64,000 bases of DNA, from contig JAKCOZ010000014.1 in NCBI GenBank assembly GCA_022605955.1, positions 10,484,001 through 10,548,000 on the forward strand, written 5' to 3'. Source of the DNA: Rallus limicola (taxonomy: Eukaryota > Chordata > Aves > Gruiformes > Rallidae). This document shows positions 43,114 through 52,400 of the stretch, piece by piece. A model generated the notes under the pieces. The model saw only the letters and a program-made list of their open reading frames with translations, did not search any database and was not told where the DNA came from. Both the position numbers and the translations under genes were made by a program. Every line of letters begins with the position of its first letter. Positions within the stretch are counted from its first letter, which is position 1.

Positions 43114-46100
43114 CTGTAAAAATACACCAAGAAACAAAGACAAAGTTAACTTTTGCTGCCCACCTCACTTAAAACCTTAGCTTTCAGCTATTAAGTTCAA
43201 TTTCACATTAACTATTTTGTATTAGCAATGCCAAACCTCTCTTTGAATGCTTTGTTAAGAACTTGTTCCAAATATTTAAAATCATCCACTCGAATCCTCC
43301 ACCTGATGGAATATCACATACTTTGTATCAAACTGGGAAGACAGACACCTACCCTGCAATACTTGGTTCTTTATAGTTTACAGTAAGAGTACAGCTTCTT
43401 TTGCGTTTTGGAGATCTTGGTCTTTCACCTTCTGGGACAAGAGGCGCATTCCCAGTGTTGGGGAGCAACGAAAGGGTATTGCTAACATCACAAAGAGGAC
43501 GAGATGGCTCAGCAGGGTTCCCTGGGAAAAAAAGAAAGGCATGGTTAAAACAATTCAGGCAAGCTAGCTTAAAAGAGAACATCAGTCAATGTACTAATGT
43601 GAAGTAACTCTCAGCTACAATTATTGTCTTCACCTTTCCACTCAAGTTAGAGGATCACCAGTCAGTATTTCAGTCTGGGGAAATAAACTAACACAAAGCA
43701 GCACCATTTGTTACTCCACTTCTCCCTCACTTTATACCCTTGTTCCCCTCTTTTCCCCTCAGCTTTAATACTGTATTTTAGATGTGTTTAATGATGTATT
43801 AATTAATTGTTGACCAATTTCTTGAAGGAAACATATCTTTAATTCTAATTTCTGCTAAGAAAAAAAAAAAAAAAAAAAAAAAGGTGAACAAGAGACTGAC
43901 ATTTTTATAACATCATTCTCTTTGCATTTATTAAAAAAACTAAACCAAAAAGCCTAAATCCCTAATCCATGTTCTCCCTCAAATAAAACAAAACCAATTA
44001 GAGAACATTTCCTGCACTTACCAGTAGGCTTGTCACTTGATTTATTCTTTTCACTCTCTTTTTCATCATGGAGCTTCTGCTCACGCAGCACCAAACATCT
44101 TTTAGACCTTCGCCTGACATGGACTGGTGATGTATCTGGCTTGTCTTCTGAACTTTTCCTTTTTTTGGGTTTGCTCTTGTAAGGTTCATAAAGGCTGTCT
44201 TCCGATTCGTTGTCAGTATCGCTCGACTTGGTGGTGTTGGTTTCGGAGCAGCCATCTTTGTCATCCTCACCAGTGTCCGTCTCGTTCGCCTTTTTTTGTC
44301 GAAAAGGTGTAACATGGACACTCTCTTCGAAATGAAAGTCATAAGCATCGCTAGATCCACCCAAGAAATCCAGCTTTTCTGGGGATGTCTCTTTACCTTG
44401 TCTTTTTTTTGGTCTTTGCCTGGAAGCATTTTTCGGTTGTTCCTGTTTTTTCTTCTGATGCTTCTCTTTCCTTACTTGAGAGCGATCTCTGGTTTTACAC
44501 GCACGTTGTTTAAGAACAGAATTATTGTCCAAGTAGAAACATGTAGTTTCAGAATCCACCTGCTTTAACACCAGCTCTGAACCCCCCTTGTTCTCATTCA
44601 ACTGAGAAATACCTGAATTTATGTTTTCTACGGTACATTTCTCTAGACTTTCCCCAAGTCTAATCTCATCCAGGTTAGAATGTTCTCTTGTTGAATCAGG
44701 TGCTTCCAAGTAGTCCAAGACACCAGTGCAAAGTTCACTGCTGGTTCTCATCTTTGAATATCGACGCCTGGTGGACACAGTTTTTGGTAACATATTACCA
44801 AAGCCATCCTCTCTGCTTAAAAACACATTTTCTAGCTCTGACCCAATGTTGTCCAGGTGAGAATCAGATGTTTGCCCTTGTAATTGAAGAAAAAAAAAGT
44901 CTTATTAAAGCTAAACAGCAACAAGGTGAAAAGGTTTGTTGTTTTTGTTTTTTTTTTTTCCAAATTGCAAGCCTGACAAAACTAAGACAGGTTAGAATTT
45001 TCTGCACACATTTGAATAAACCAGTATATGGTTTATCAAGTATGGTTTATCAGTATATCAAGATGAACTTTGTTTCATACAGCTTCCAGAAAGCAAGCAG
45101 CTGAGTATACTGCATTAGGATGTTCCTCTGAACTGCTCTGTTTGGCAAGGTTACCTACAGGTCATTTATTTTTCTGAGCATTTTGCTTTGTTAACAATCG
45201 TTGATTTCATAAATGAAAACACATGACTAAAGATTAATTTACTCTGTTGAACTGTTTGGGAGGTAATGAAACTAGATTGCTGGTACACAGAAGACAAAAC
45301 AGTTTCAAATTTCTTCAAAGATTTTACCAGTTGCCAACATTAATATCTAACTTTAATAAAAGGAAAGTTACTTGACAGGTACTTCAAAAGCAGCAATTAC
45401 ATTTTGAACTTACAGTCACACTCCCCTCTGCCCCCAGTTCAGACCAGAACAGTGTCTGATACTTAGATTTAGCTACCTGTGGTGGTTTTGCCCCAGCTGA
45501 GAGCCAGGCACCACACAGCCACTTGTTCTTTGTGGGGCAGGAGCAGGGGTATATGGGGATTGAGGGAGAGGGAAAGAGGGAGAAGAAAACCCCAGAAACC
45601 AAAACCTTGTGGGTTGAGATAAGGAGAGTTGAATGGGATAGCAGAAAGAAAGATATATCTAACAACAGGACTTCTTAGCAAAATACATAGAACTGGCAAT
45701 ACACAATTCAGTCTCACTGAACATTTCAGAGCCATCCGGAAACTGGACTGTCCCCAAAACTGCACATCCTGGAGCTGCCTGCTCCTCCCCCCACCAGCCC
45801 CTCTTTTATGCTGAGCATGACATAATTGGCATGGAATACCCCCTTTGGCTAGTTTGGGTCACCTGTCCTGGCTCTGTACCCTCCCTTCTCATTAGCGGGA
45901 AAATACGAACAACTGAAGAGTCCTTAATGGCTTGGCAACAACTAGAAACATCAGTGTACTATCAGCACTGCTCTCATCCTGACTCCCAAACATGGTATTC
46001 CATCCACTGCTAGAAAGAAATTAACTCCATCCTAGCTGAAACCAGAACATTACCTTTAGATGAATGTATTTTGATTAAGGAAATGGCATTGTCCGATTCC

Positions 46101-47772
46101 TCAGAGATCTCTGGCACAGGATGAGCCAGCTCATTTCTGTCACTATCAGCCTCCACCCTGCTTGGAAATGCTTGATGACGTCCACCAGCAGACTCTAGAG
46201 GTCCTCTAGAGAAAAATACCAAAGGTAGGGTTTACTGAACAGCAAAGTATTTTATGGCAACATATTACTTCATTACATTGGACTTCTCCCCGTTTCCCAG
46301 TCAGAAAATTAAGTTTGCTGTAACAGAATTTTCAACTACAAATATTTATTCATAAAAGATACTTACAATGGACTTACTTGCCCTATGACACTGGAACTAT
46401 TTTCAGGAACAGAAGAAAGCACACTCTGATTCTGTCAACAAAGCAAACCTTACTGTGAATACATAGCCAAAACATTGCACGATATACAAGTTTTCAACAA
46501 AAGCCAAGTTACCCACAGAAGGGCCAAAGAGGCCTCTGACTCTTTCTGGCTGGCTAATGCAAACCACTGTGGGATCTCACACACTCGGCTCCCACAAGTG
46601 AGCACATTCATCACCAGCCCAATCATACAGATAGCAGACGGGGGAAGGAACAGTGAGGATGGTACAGGGAACAAGACAAAAACCATAGGGCATCGGGGTG
46701 GCTCCTACCACCTCATAGCAGAGCCTCAGTCCTACTAACAGCCTTCCAGGCAGCCCTACAATGGGACCTCATGTCATACTGGGAACTGTAGGGACTAGTT
46801 GTGCCTCCAAACTAAGGCTCAAATCTAAAAAAATATGTACATCTGTTCTAGAAGGAGTAATAGAGGGAACTGCAGAAATCCTGCCCCTCCAGAGGAAAAT
46901 GTAGGTACTTACTGGGCGTATGGAACACAAATTCTTTGCTGGGCCAAGGAGATCAATCGAGTCCAGTAAATTCTGAGAAACTTTTGAAATAATCTCACTC
47001 AAGGCTGAGAGTCGATTCTAATGGACAAAGGAAGGAGAACAACACTATTACTGTTGTACCCCAGTTTCAACTACCTATGTAGTAACTTCTTACTGGTATT
47101 ATGACTAAAACTTGAAGACACCTGGGTCAGGTATCTTCAACTGCGATAAAAAAACATCAAAGACGACAGATTTTAATTAAAGAAGAAAGAGTAACCACAA
47201 AAAAAATGTAGTCGATCAGATTAAGTGAAAATATGAAAAAGGTTATTTTATAAATTATGTTTCTAGTCAAACATTTAAGATGGTAAAGTTATCAAAGGAT
47301 TGGTACAGATTATGATGTTCATCTTCACTAAACCATAGAGTTATTTTTAGTAATACCTCAACAAGTCCATGTGCTTGCTTGAACCCAAGATTTCTTTGCA
47401 AATCGAACATCTGAAACTTCAGATCTTGGTATTCTTGCCTTAAAAGAAGAATGGTAGCCTGGGCATCCCTCAGTTTGAGCTTTTCCTCTTGCAAAGCCTG
47501 AGCTAGAGCTTTGTTGTTTGCTTGGATGGTCTTCATTTGCATGGAGCTGTTAGCTACAACAAAACAGCGAGTATTTCAACTTGGCTTAAAAATAAGTAAA
47601 TAGATAAAAGCTATTTAAGATATTTAAACACCTTACTTGCTATTTTGCACTTCACAGTGGAGATCTGGCTAATTTTACCCAGCCTCATCCATTTCTGATT
47701 TCTTTTCTCTTTCATTCGTTCTTTTATATCATCCAGACTGTCTTTGAAGGGCTTTTTCAAATATTTGGCCAT
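42972..47772 (-). CDS. SGO1: SGO1 (shugoshin 1), all eight coding exons
   Basis: Shugoshin 1 protects centromeric cohesin from the prophase pathway and from early separase cleavage by recruiting PP2A-B56. Eight exons join into one frame of 606 residues (human 527). The start MAKYLKKPFKDSLDDIKERM matches the human N-terminus. A coiled coil (residues about 46-110) contains the NNK of the PP2A-binding helix (human Asn61, here about Asn59). A basic, acidic-patched middle holds SVHVTPFRQK, the equivalent of the human cohesin-binding site with CDK site Thr346 (here about Thr408). The C-terminal SGO box is KLRRGDPFTD, with the lysine equal to human Lys492 at residue 561. I see no clear PxVxL HP1 motif in the region where human SGO1 has one. 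All introns are GT-AG. The start codon is the only one that gives the conserved N-terminus. Confidence 0.96.
43353..43521 (-). CDS. SGO1: SGO1 coding exon 7
   Basis: 169 bp encoding split G, NPAEPSRPLCDVSNTLSLLP through SCTLTVNYKEPSIA. It contains RPRSPKRKRS and NYKEPS, the run-up to the SGO box. The human PVVKI HP1-binding motif has no obvious counterpart here. The acceptor is ttcccag and the donor is GCAGG/gtaggt. Confidence 0.94.
43522..44021 (-). other. SGO1: SGO1 intron 6
   Basis: A 500-bp intron containing an A23 run on the plus strand (43860-43882). Canonical ends. Intron 7 (43114-43352, 239 bp) shows nothing special. Confidence 0.88.
44022..44876 (-). CDS. SGO1: SGO1 coding exon 6 (large exon)
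   Basis: 855 bp, the long central exon typical of vertebrate SGO1. It encodes residues 220-503, beginning QTSDSHLDNIGSELENVFLS. A lysine-rich stretch (RKEKHQKKKQEQ) precedes SSDAYDFHFEESVHVTPFRQ, the cohesin-binding motif with the CDK-type threonine. An acidic serine-rich patch follows (DTDNESEDSLYEPY), then KPKKRKSSEDK, a likely nuclear localisation signal. The acceptor is ttacaag and the donor is ACTG/gtaagt. Confidence 0.96.
44877..46053 (-). other. SGO1: SGO1 intron 5 with a solo LTR
   Basis: A 1.18-kb intron, nearly half of which is a solo LTR (45478-46049) that begins four bases after the exon 5 donor junction. The remaining part, 44877-45477, is ordinary AT-rich sequence with a T-rich acceptor tract. 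Confidence 0.88.
45478..46049 (-). mobile_element. Solo LTR, avian ERVL-like, sense to SGO1
   Basis: A 572-bp LTR bounded by TG...CA. Read on the minus strand it starts TGTTCTGGTTTCAGCTAGGA, has a CCAAT/TATGTCA pair, a TATA-like CATAAAAG (plus 45803-45810), and ends GGGGCAAAACCACCACA. The plus-strand flanks are CTACC (45473-45477) and TTACC (46050-46054), a 5-bp target duplication with one mismatch, which fits an ERVL-type integrase. No internal viral genes are present. The right flank overlaps the SGO1 exon 5 donor. Confidence 0.9.
46054..46205 (-). CDS. SGO1: SGO1 coding exon 5
   Basis: 152 bp encoding GPLESAGGRHQAFPSRVEAD through IKIHSSK, in the poorly conserved middle region. The acceptor is tttctctag. 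The donor is AAAG/gtaatg, in which the last two bases of the six-base donor belong to the end of a solo LTR inserted right next to the exon. Confidence 0.9.
46367..46431 (-). CDS. SGO1: SGO1 coding exon 4 (two possible donors)
   Basis: 65 bp encoding NQSVLSSVPENSSSVIGQVS P and two bases of a leucine codon. The acceptor is ttgttgacag. Only frame 1 is open. A stronger-looking donor, GGGCAA/gtaagt, lies 11 bases upstream (exon end 46378), but joining it to exon 5 gives a frameshift and an early stop. The distal donor CCATT/gtaagt keeps the frame. Confidence 0.85.
46432..47356 (-). other. SGO1: SGO1 introns 2 and 3 with exon 3 between
   Basis: Intron 2 is 47018-47356 (339 bp) and intron 3 is 46432-46912 (481 bp). 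Both have GT-AG ends on the minus strand. No repeat is recognised in either. Confidence 0.85.
46913..47017 (-). CDS. SGO1: SGO1 coding exon 3
   Basis: 105 bp, 35 whole codons, NRLSALSEIISKVSQNLLDS through LCSIRP. It extends the helical region. The acceptor is tccattag and the donor is CCA/gtaagt. It is less conserved with mammals but fixed by phase and by the splice sites. Confidence 0.9.
47357..47553 (-). CDS. SGO1: SGO1 coding exon 2 (coiled coil)
   Basis: 197 bp encoding split T, NSSMQMKTIQANNKALAQAL through QAHGLVE. Heptad-like leucines and the NNK pair identify the parallel coiled coil that dimerises SGO1 and binds PP2A-B56. The acceptor is tttgttgtag and the donor is GAG/gtatta. Confidence 0.95.
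47637..47772 (-). CDS. SGO1: SGO1 coding exon 1
   Basis: 136 coding bases from ATG at 47772-47770. They encode MAKYLKKPFKDSLDDIKERM through TVKCKIA plus one base. The donor is GCAA/gtaagg. Sequence just upstream of the ATG (TGTAAAG/GTAGAAG) could be a splice acceptor near 47780 if the 5'UTR is split, as in mammals. The following intron is only 83 bp. Confidence 0.95.
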
Positions 47773-48040
47773 CTTCTACCTTTACAAACATAAAGGGTGG
47801 AGAACTCATTAAGCTGGTGCTGCACAGCGCTCCTCACGGCCAACAGAAAAGGGACAGAGAAAACAAAAGAAAAGCTTAAGGTATTTTTAAGCTGCACGTA
47901 CGAGAGACCCACAACTACAGAGAAACATACACCTGTGGTGGTTTTCGAAACAATTTTTTCCAACCTGGCTGCCGCCACCACTGCTGGTGGCTTGCACGGC
48001 GTCCGCGGCAAAGCCCAGGCAGAGGCCCCGCTAGACACCT

Positions 48041-48305
48041 ACGTAGAACCACAGAATCGAGGTCGAGAAAATCCATCCGCCAGCCCCACGTCCTGTAACA
48101 TCTAAACCACCTCCTGGAGCGCCACTTCTACCTGTTCTTTGACCGGCTCCAGGGTCGGCGACTCCACCGCCCCCCTGGACGGCCCGTCCCAGTGCTTCGC
48201 CGCTCTTTCGGCGAAGGAGTTTCCCCCCCAATAGCCAGTCTGAGCTTCCCCTGGCGCAACTCGAACCCGTTCCCTCTTGCCCGTATTGGGGCTGACGCGA
48301 CGATG
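48041..48305 (-). mobile_element. Fossil CR1 3' end inside the SGO1 CpG island
   Basis: On the minus strand the text follows a CR1 3' end: RARGNGFELRQGKLRLAIGG in one frame, then AKHWDGPSRGAVESPTLEPV, EQVEVALQEVV and stop in another. This parallels the CR1 pattern [17 protein letters not shown]...KHWN.LPREVVESPSLEVF..RVDVAL. It ends with CGATTCTGTGGTTCTACG, a form of the (ATTCTRTG)n tail. It is unusually rich in CpG for a CR1. It is 5'-truncated and inactive. Confidence 0.88.
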
Positions 48306-48583
48306 ACGGGAGGCCACCCGAGGAACGGGATGATGCACCCCGGCTCCATTAAAACTGACGGCAGGCCCTCATGACATACGCCCACACCCCCCACCGCCCA
48401 GCCGTACCTCCTCAGAGCGGCTTATGCGCCACCGGGCACCTCCCACGCACGGCCGCGGCTGACCAGAGCCCCAGGCGGAAGCGATGCCGTCCCCAAGCCC
48501 CAGCCAGTGTCACCCCTCAGCAGCAGGCGGCTCCGGCTGGCGACCCCGCGCGCCACCGGACAAACCGTATCCGCTCCCAAACG

Positions 48584-48596
48584 TTCAAAATCCGCC
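48584..48596 (-). promoter_or_regulatory. SGO1: CDE/CHR-like cell-cycle element
   Basis: On the minus strand GGCGGATTTTGAA contains a GGCGG (CDE-like) followed by TTTGAA, the consensus CHR bound by LIN54 of DREAM/MuvB. The spacer is two bases rather than the four usual in CDC25C, so the CDE half may not be functional while the CHR is perfect. Confidence 0.5.
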
Positions 48597-48609
48597 GCCG
48601 CGCCCTCCG

Positions 48610-48614
48610 ATTGG
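48610..48614 (-). promoter_or_regulatory. SGO1: CCAAT box (NF-Y site candidate)
   Basis: ATTGG on the plus strand, CCAAT reading towards SGO1 (GACCAATCGG). It lies about two dozen bases upstream of a CHR-like element, the usual order in G2/M promoters. Confidence 0.6.
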
Positions 48615-48920
48615 TCTGACCGGCCTCTGGCGTCACATTTTCGCGCCTGGCCCTATCCTTGCAGTCGTAGCGGAGGCTTTGCCCTCCCCTTCCGCACGGC
48701 AGCTTAGTCCGCCCCGCCCCACGGCGCTAACCGGTGTCATGCCCCGGAGGTCGTTGTAGCTCTTCGCGGTGCCTCTGGCTGCCTCGGCATCCCCAAACCC
48801 CACCTCAGGGCCCTGGCTGGAGTTGGGCTGAGGCCCCACTGTGGCTTCCCCGGCCAGGCCCCTTACCCCGGGTCCTGCGCCAGAGCGGAGAGACGCGGAG
48901 GCAGAGCCACAGCTGTTTAT

Positions 48921-51292
48921 TAAACAGCAGAGCCAGGGGGCAGAGCCCATCAGTCTTGAGATATTTTGCTTACAGCGATTTCTTGTTGCTAGCAGTAGCA
49001 AGTTGAGCCTTTTCTGCTTGCCCAGGCTCTGCTTGTTTTGCAGTGCTCCTAACTCCAGCTGCTGCAGGTGGAAATGAAAAGCCTATAAAAGCTGCAGAGT
49101 TAAACCTGTTGCCTAATGTTTACCTTATGGAAGAAACTGTTCCAAAACCCCATCGATAAGGTGATGACAGCACCCTCCCTGTGAGGTTTACGTGTGGCCA
49201 GGCTGTGATGGGTAGGACAGGGGTGGCTGAGGGTAAGGCTCAAGGGCTGGCATGAGGGAAACCTCCCCTGGGGTGCCTCACCTCCTTACCACCCCACCAT
49301 TACGTATTTTTTTCGGACAGATTATGTTGTGTTAGTATCTATGTCTATTGGAGTGCTAGACTTTGATTAAATGCTGCTTTATGGTGGGAGAAGAAAAAAT
49401 AGCTAAGTGATATCTTAATAACGGTAGAATAAATTGTAATTTTGTATCTGAGAAATTAGCATTTTGTAGCTACTACACTTTTTCCAACAGCTACTCCTGC
49501 CTGCTGGGTCTTAGTTGTTACAGCTTGGCTGAGGTGTGGGAAGCTGATTTCAAACTTGAAAAATTCTCACAGATCGTGACAGAAACCATAGTCTATAATA
49601 TGCATGCAGCTATCCTTTCCCATTCCTTGGAAGGTTATGTTGTGGTTTTTTTCCAGCTGGCCTCATCTACATGGTTTTTACAGTACTGTAGTATCATTTA
49701 TCTTCCTCTCTTACTTCATCTGTAGATAGTGATAAAGTTGGGGCTGCATTTTCTGTAGCCCAGCAAACACAGTTTCCCTTCTGAGGCATGAGATCACATC
49801 AAAAGGAATCATAGGGTTTTTGTAAGATTTGGCATGAAAAGTTATGAACAAATTAAAGACATTAAACCCTCGTAGTTAGTAGGGTCACACAAAACCAAAG
49901 CAACACAATTAGAGTTTCTCTTTACATATTTCTGGGGTTTTTTGTCTGCTTGTTGAGTCTACCAAACGCCTACCAACCCATCCTTCCAGTCCCCCTACTC
50001 AACCCTCCCAAAATCAAACAAAAAAAAAAAAAATAATCCCACAGGTGTGGGGAAAAAAAAAGAATAAGAAGGAAAAAACTATCACATTCCCAGTAGAAAC
50101 ACTGGTTTTCTGATATTGTACAATTAACCTCACATCCACTTCCTACAGGCCTCTTGCTGTTTTACAGGCAATAATTGGGCACATCCCTCCACTCAACAGC
50201 AGCTAATAGCCTCATCTGGACCCTTGCACACAGCTCTCTAAACATTAGATGAAATTATCTCATTGAACTCATCTTCTGGAGGCTTGGGGGGTGGTTGTTC
50301 TTGGGTCAGGTTATTTTTTTTTAAGCTAAGTGCCAGCTACTCTAACCCAAAATACCACCTTTCCCTACAAACTTTGTCTCCCTTGAAGCCAGCAGGTGTT
50401 TTGCATTTGCCCAAGTAGCAACTGGTAGTTTCCAGCAATGCTGGTGAGGTCTTTCAGCCATTAGTCATTCATTTGCTTGACATGAATACATTGAGTGTGA
50501 TTAAACGAACCATGATTTGACTGAAAAAGAATACTTTCCCTGTTGCCATTGAAGTGCTATTCTTAATTTCTTCCTCCCCCAAGAATGCCTATCTCAAGAT
50601 TGATAAAGCCTCTCTTCACCTTTTTTCTCTTTATTAGTGTTAAGTGTTATCCAACAATTTTGTTACACCTTTTTTCAGAAACACTTTTGGATCTTTTTGC
50701 AGATTATCTTTTGGGGTTTAATATTGAATTCTTGTATGCTGATAATTTCCTTTTCACTGTTACCAAGGTGTGCTCATTTCTGCATTACTCTCATCTCAAG
50801 GCAGTTATATTCCTATTAGATTATTTTCAGGTTTCCCTCTCTATTATTTAATTTATTTATAGTGTGGGATTCCTAGTCGTGAATTTTTCTAGCTTGACTG
50901 ACTCTTTGCTGTAAGCAATTTCACATTTTCCTCTATGAAGATTGATGCTGTGATTGATGCCAGAGGTGCTCTATATGATTAGTTTATTTCTAGTGGGTGA
51001 AGTAACGTGACAAAACAGCTGCTACTGTGACTGGAGTTGGAGTGTTAAAAGACTTCCTCTCATCTTGGATTTACTGACTTACATTACAAAGAAAGTGTAT
51101 CTTTAAATAATTACAGCAAGTTACAGGAATTGGAGCTGTGATTCTGGGAGTGTTCTAGATACTTCTTGTTAGGGTCCAAGTCTGATTGTGGTGGTACTTG
51201 CTGATGTCCAACACATTCTGTTAGCAGTCTGTTAAAGTGGTCATGTTGGAGCATTCCGATCCGAAATATCCTATGGAATGTTAATTAGAGTA
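48921..51292. other. Intergenic, upstream of SGO1
   Basis: AT-rich DNA with A-rich runs near 50017-50060. No coding exon, RNA gene or recognisable repeat is seen. Confidence 0.8.
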
Positions 51293-51753
51293 GTAGAATC
51301 ATAGAATGGTTCCCCATGGAAGGGACCTTAAAAATATTCAAGTTCCAACCTCCCTTCCCCCGGCCATGGTCAGGGACACCTCTCACTAGACCAGGCTGCT
51401 CAAGGCCCCATCCAATCCAGTCTTGAACACCTCCAGGAAGAGGTCAGCCACCACTTCTCTGGGCAATCTGTCCCAGTGCCTCACCACCCTCGTAATGAAG
51501 ATTTTCCTCCTAATATTCAATCTAAATCTACCCCCTTCCAATTTAAAACCATTCCCCCTTGTCCTATCACTCCATGCCCTTCTAAATAATCCCTCCCCAG
51601 ATTTCCCGTAGGCCCTTTCAGGTTCTGGAAAGCCACTATAAGGTCTTCCTGGAACCTTCTCTTCTCCAGGCTGAAAAAAACTAACTCTCTCAGCTTGTCT
51701 TCATAGGAGAGGTGCTCCAGCCCTCTGATCATCATCTGGACCTGTTCCAGCAG
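51293..51753 (-). mobile_element. CR1 LINE 3' fragment, minus orientation
   Basis: Begins on the plus strand with TAGAATCATAGAAT (the reversed CR1 tail), followed by CCATGGTCAGGGACACCTCT, ACTAGACCAGGCTGCTCAAG and TCCCAGTGCCTCACCACCCT. The minus strand encodes a relic of the ORF2 end (MIRGLEHLSYEDKLREL, FFSLEKRRF). It is 5'-truncated. Confidence 0.95.
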
Positions 51754-51844
51754 TTAATTGTAGTTAATTTTATTGCTACCAGTATGAAAGTTCTCATGTA
51801 AAAAGAATTTTAACTTTTTAAGTGGACACTTATGAGAGGTATTA

Positions 51845-52400
51845 ATCACAGAATCACACAGAATCAGCTGGGTTGGAAGAGACCCTTAAGATCTTGTACA
51901 ACCACAGCATAACACTACCTAGTCCACCTCTAGATCCTGTCCTTAAGCACTTCATCTACGTGCCTTTTAAATACCTCCAGGGATGGTGACTCCACCATCT
52001 CCCTGGGCAGCCTATTTCAATGACTGACAATCCTTTCAGTAAATAAATTCTTCCTGATATCTAACCTAAATCTCCCCTGATGCAATTTCAAGCCATTTCC
52101 TCTCATCCTATTGTTTGTCACCTGAGAGAAAAGACCAACCCCGACATCTCTGCAGCCACCTTGCAGGTAGTTGTAGAGCGTGATAAGGTCTCCCCCTCAG
52201 CCTCCTTTTCTCAAGACTAAAAAGCCCCAGCTCCCTCAGCAGTTCCTCATAGGACTTGTGCTCCAGACCCCTCACCAGCTTTGCCGTCCTCCTCTGGATG
52301 CACTCCAGCATCTCAACATCCTTCCAGTAGTGAGGGGCCCAAAACTGAGCCCAGTACTGGAGGTGCGGCCAGTGATGATCCAGTACTTGCTGGGAAGTAT
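51845..52400 (-). mobile_element. CR1 LINE 3' fragment, minus orientation
   Basis: The tail is at 51845 (AATCACAGAATCACACAGAA), then GGTTGGAAGAGACCCTTAAG and further CR1 3' text. The minus strand carries an ORF2 C-terminal relic with [20 protein letters not shown] and [20 protein letters not shown]. It belongs to a different CR1 copy from the one 90 bases away and is in the same orientation. Confidence 0.95.

Larger units (their letters stand above)
47950..48920 (-). promoter_or_regulatory. SGO1: SGO1 CpG-island promoter and 5' region
   Basis: About 1 kb of GC-rich sequence dense in CpG, in contrast to the AT-rich surroundings, immediately upstream of the SGO1 start codon. It holds an inverted CCAAT box, a CDE/CHR-like element and a CR1-derived segment (all listed). 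Transcription probably starts within it on the minus strand. The first-exon structure cannot be fixed: candidate minus-strand donors are CAG/gtagaa at 48131 and CCGGG/gtaagg near 48870. A divergent plus-strand transcript is possible but unsupported. Confidence 0.8.

Noticed and set aside
43998..44429. 143-codon open frame overlapping SGO1 exon 6
   Set aside because: It is a shifted-frame shadow of SGO1 exon 6 on the same strand. The SGO1 frame carries the family motifs.
46010..46222. Open frame running from SGO1 exon 5 into the LTR as an alternative terminal exon
   Set aside because: It is the read-through of the exon 5 donor. There is no polyadenylation hexamer nearby to support it as a real 3' exon, so it is kept only as a consequence in the splice-donor finding.
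48250..48285. Text resembling a tRNA T-arm on the minus strand (GAACGGGTTCGAGTTGCG)
   Set aside because: It does not fit the B-box consensus, has no matching acceptor stem or A box, and is explained by the CR1 match.
48102..48394. Overlapping open frames in the CpG island that might be a conserved small gene
   Set aside because: The readable parts match the CR1 ORF2 end across a frame change, and the rest is GC-rich chance frame.
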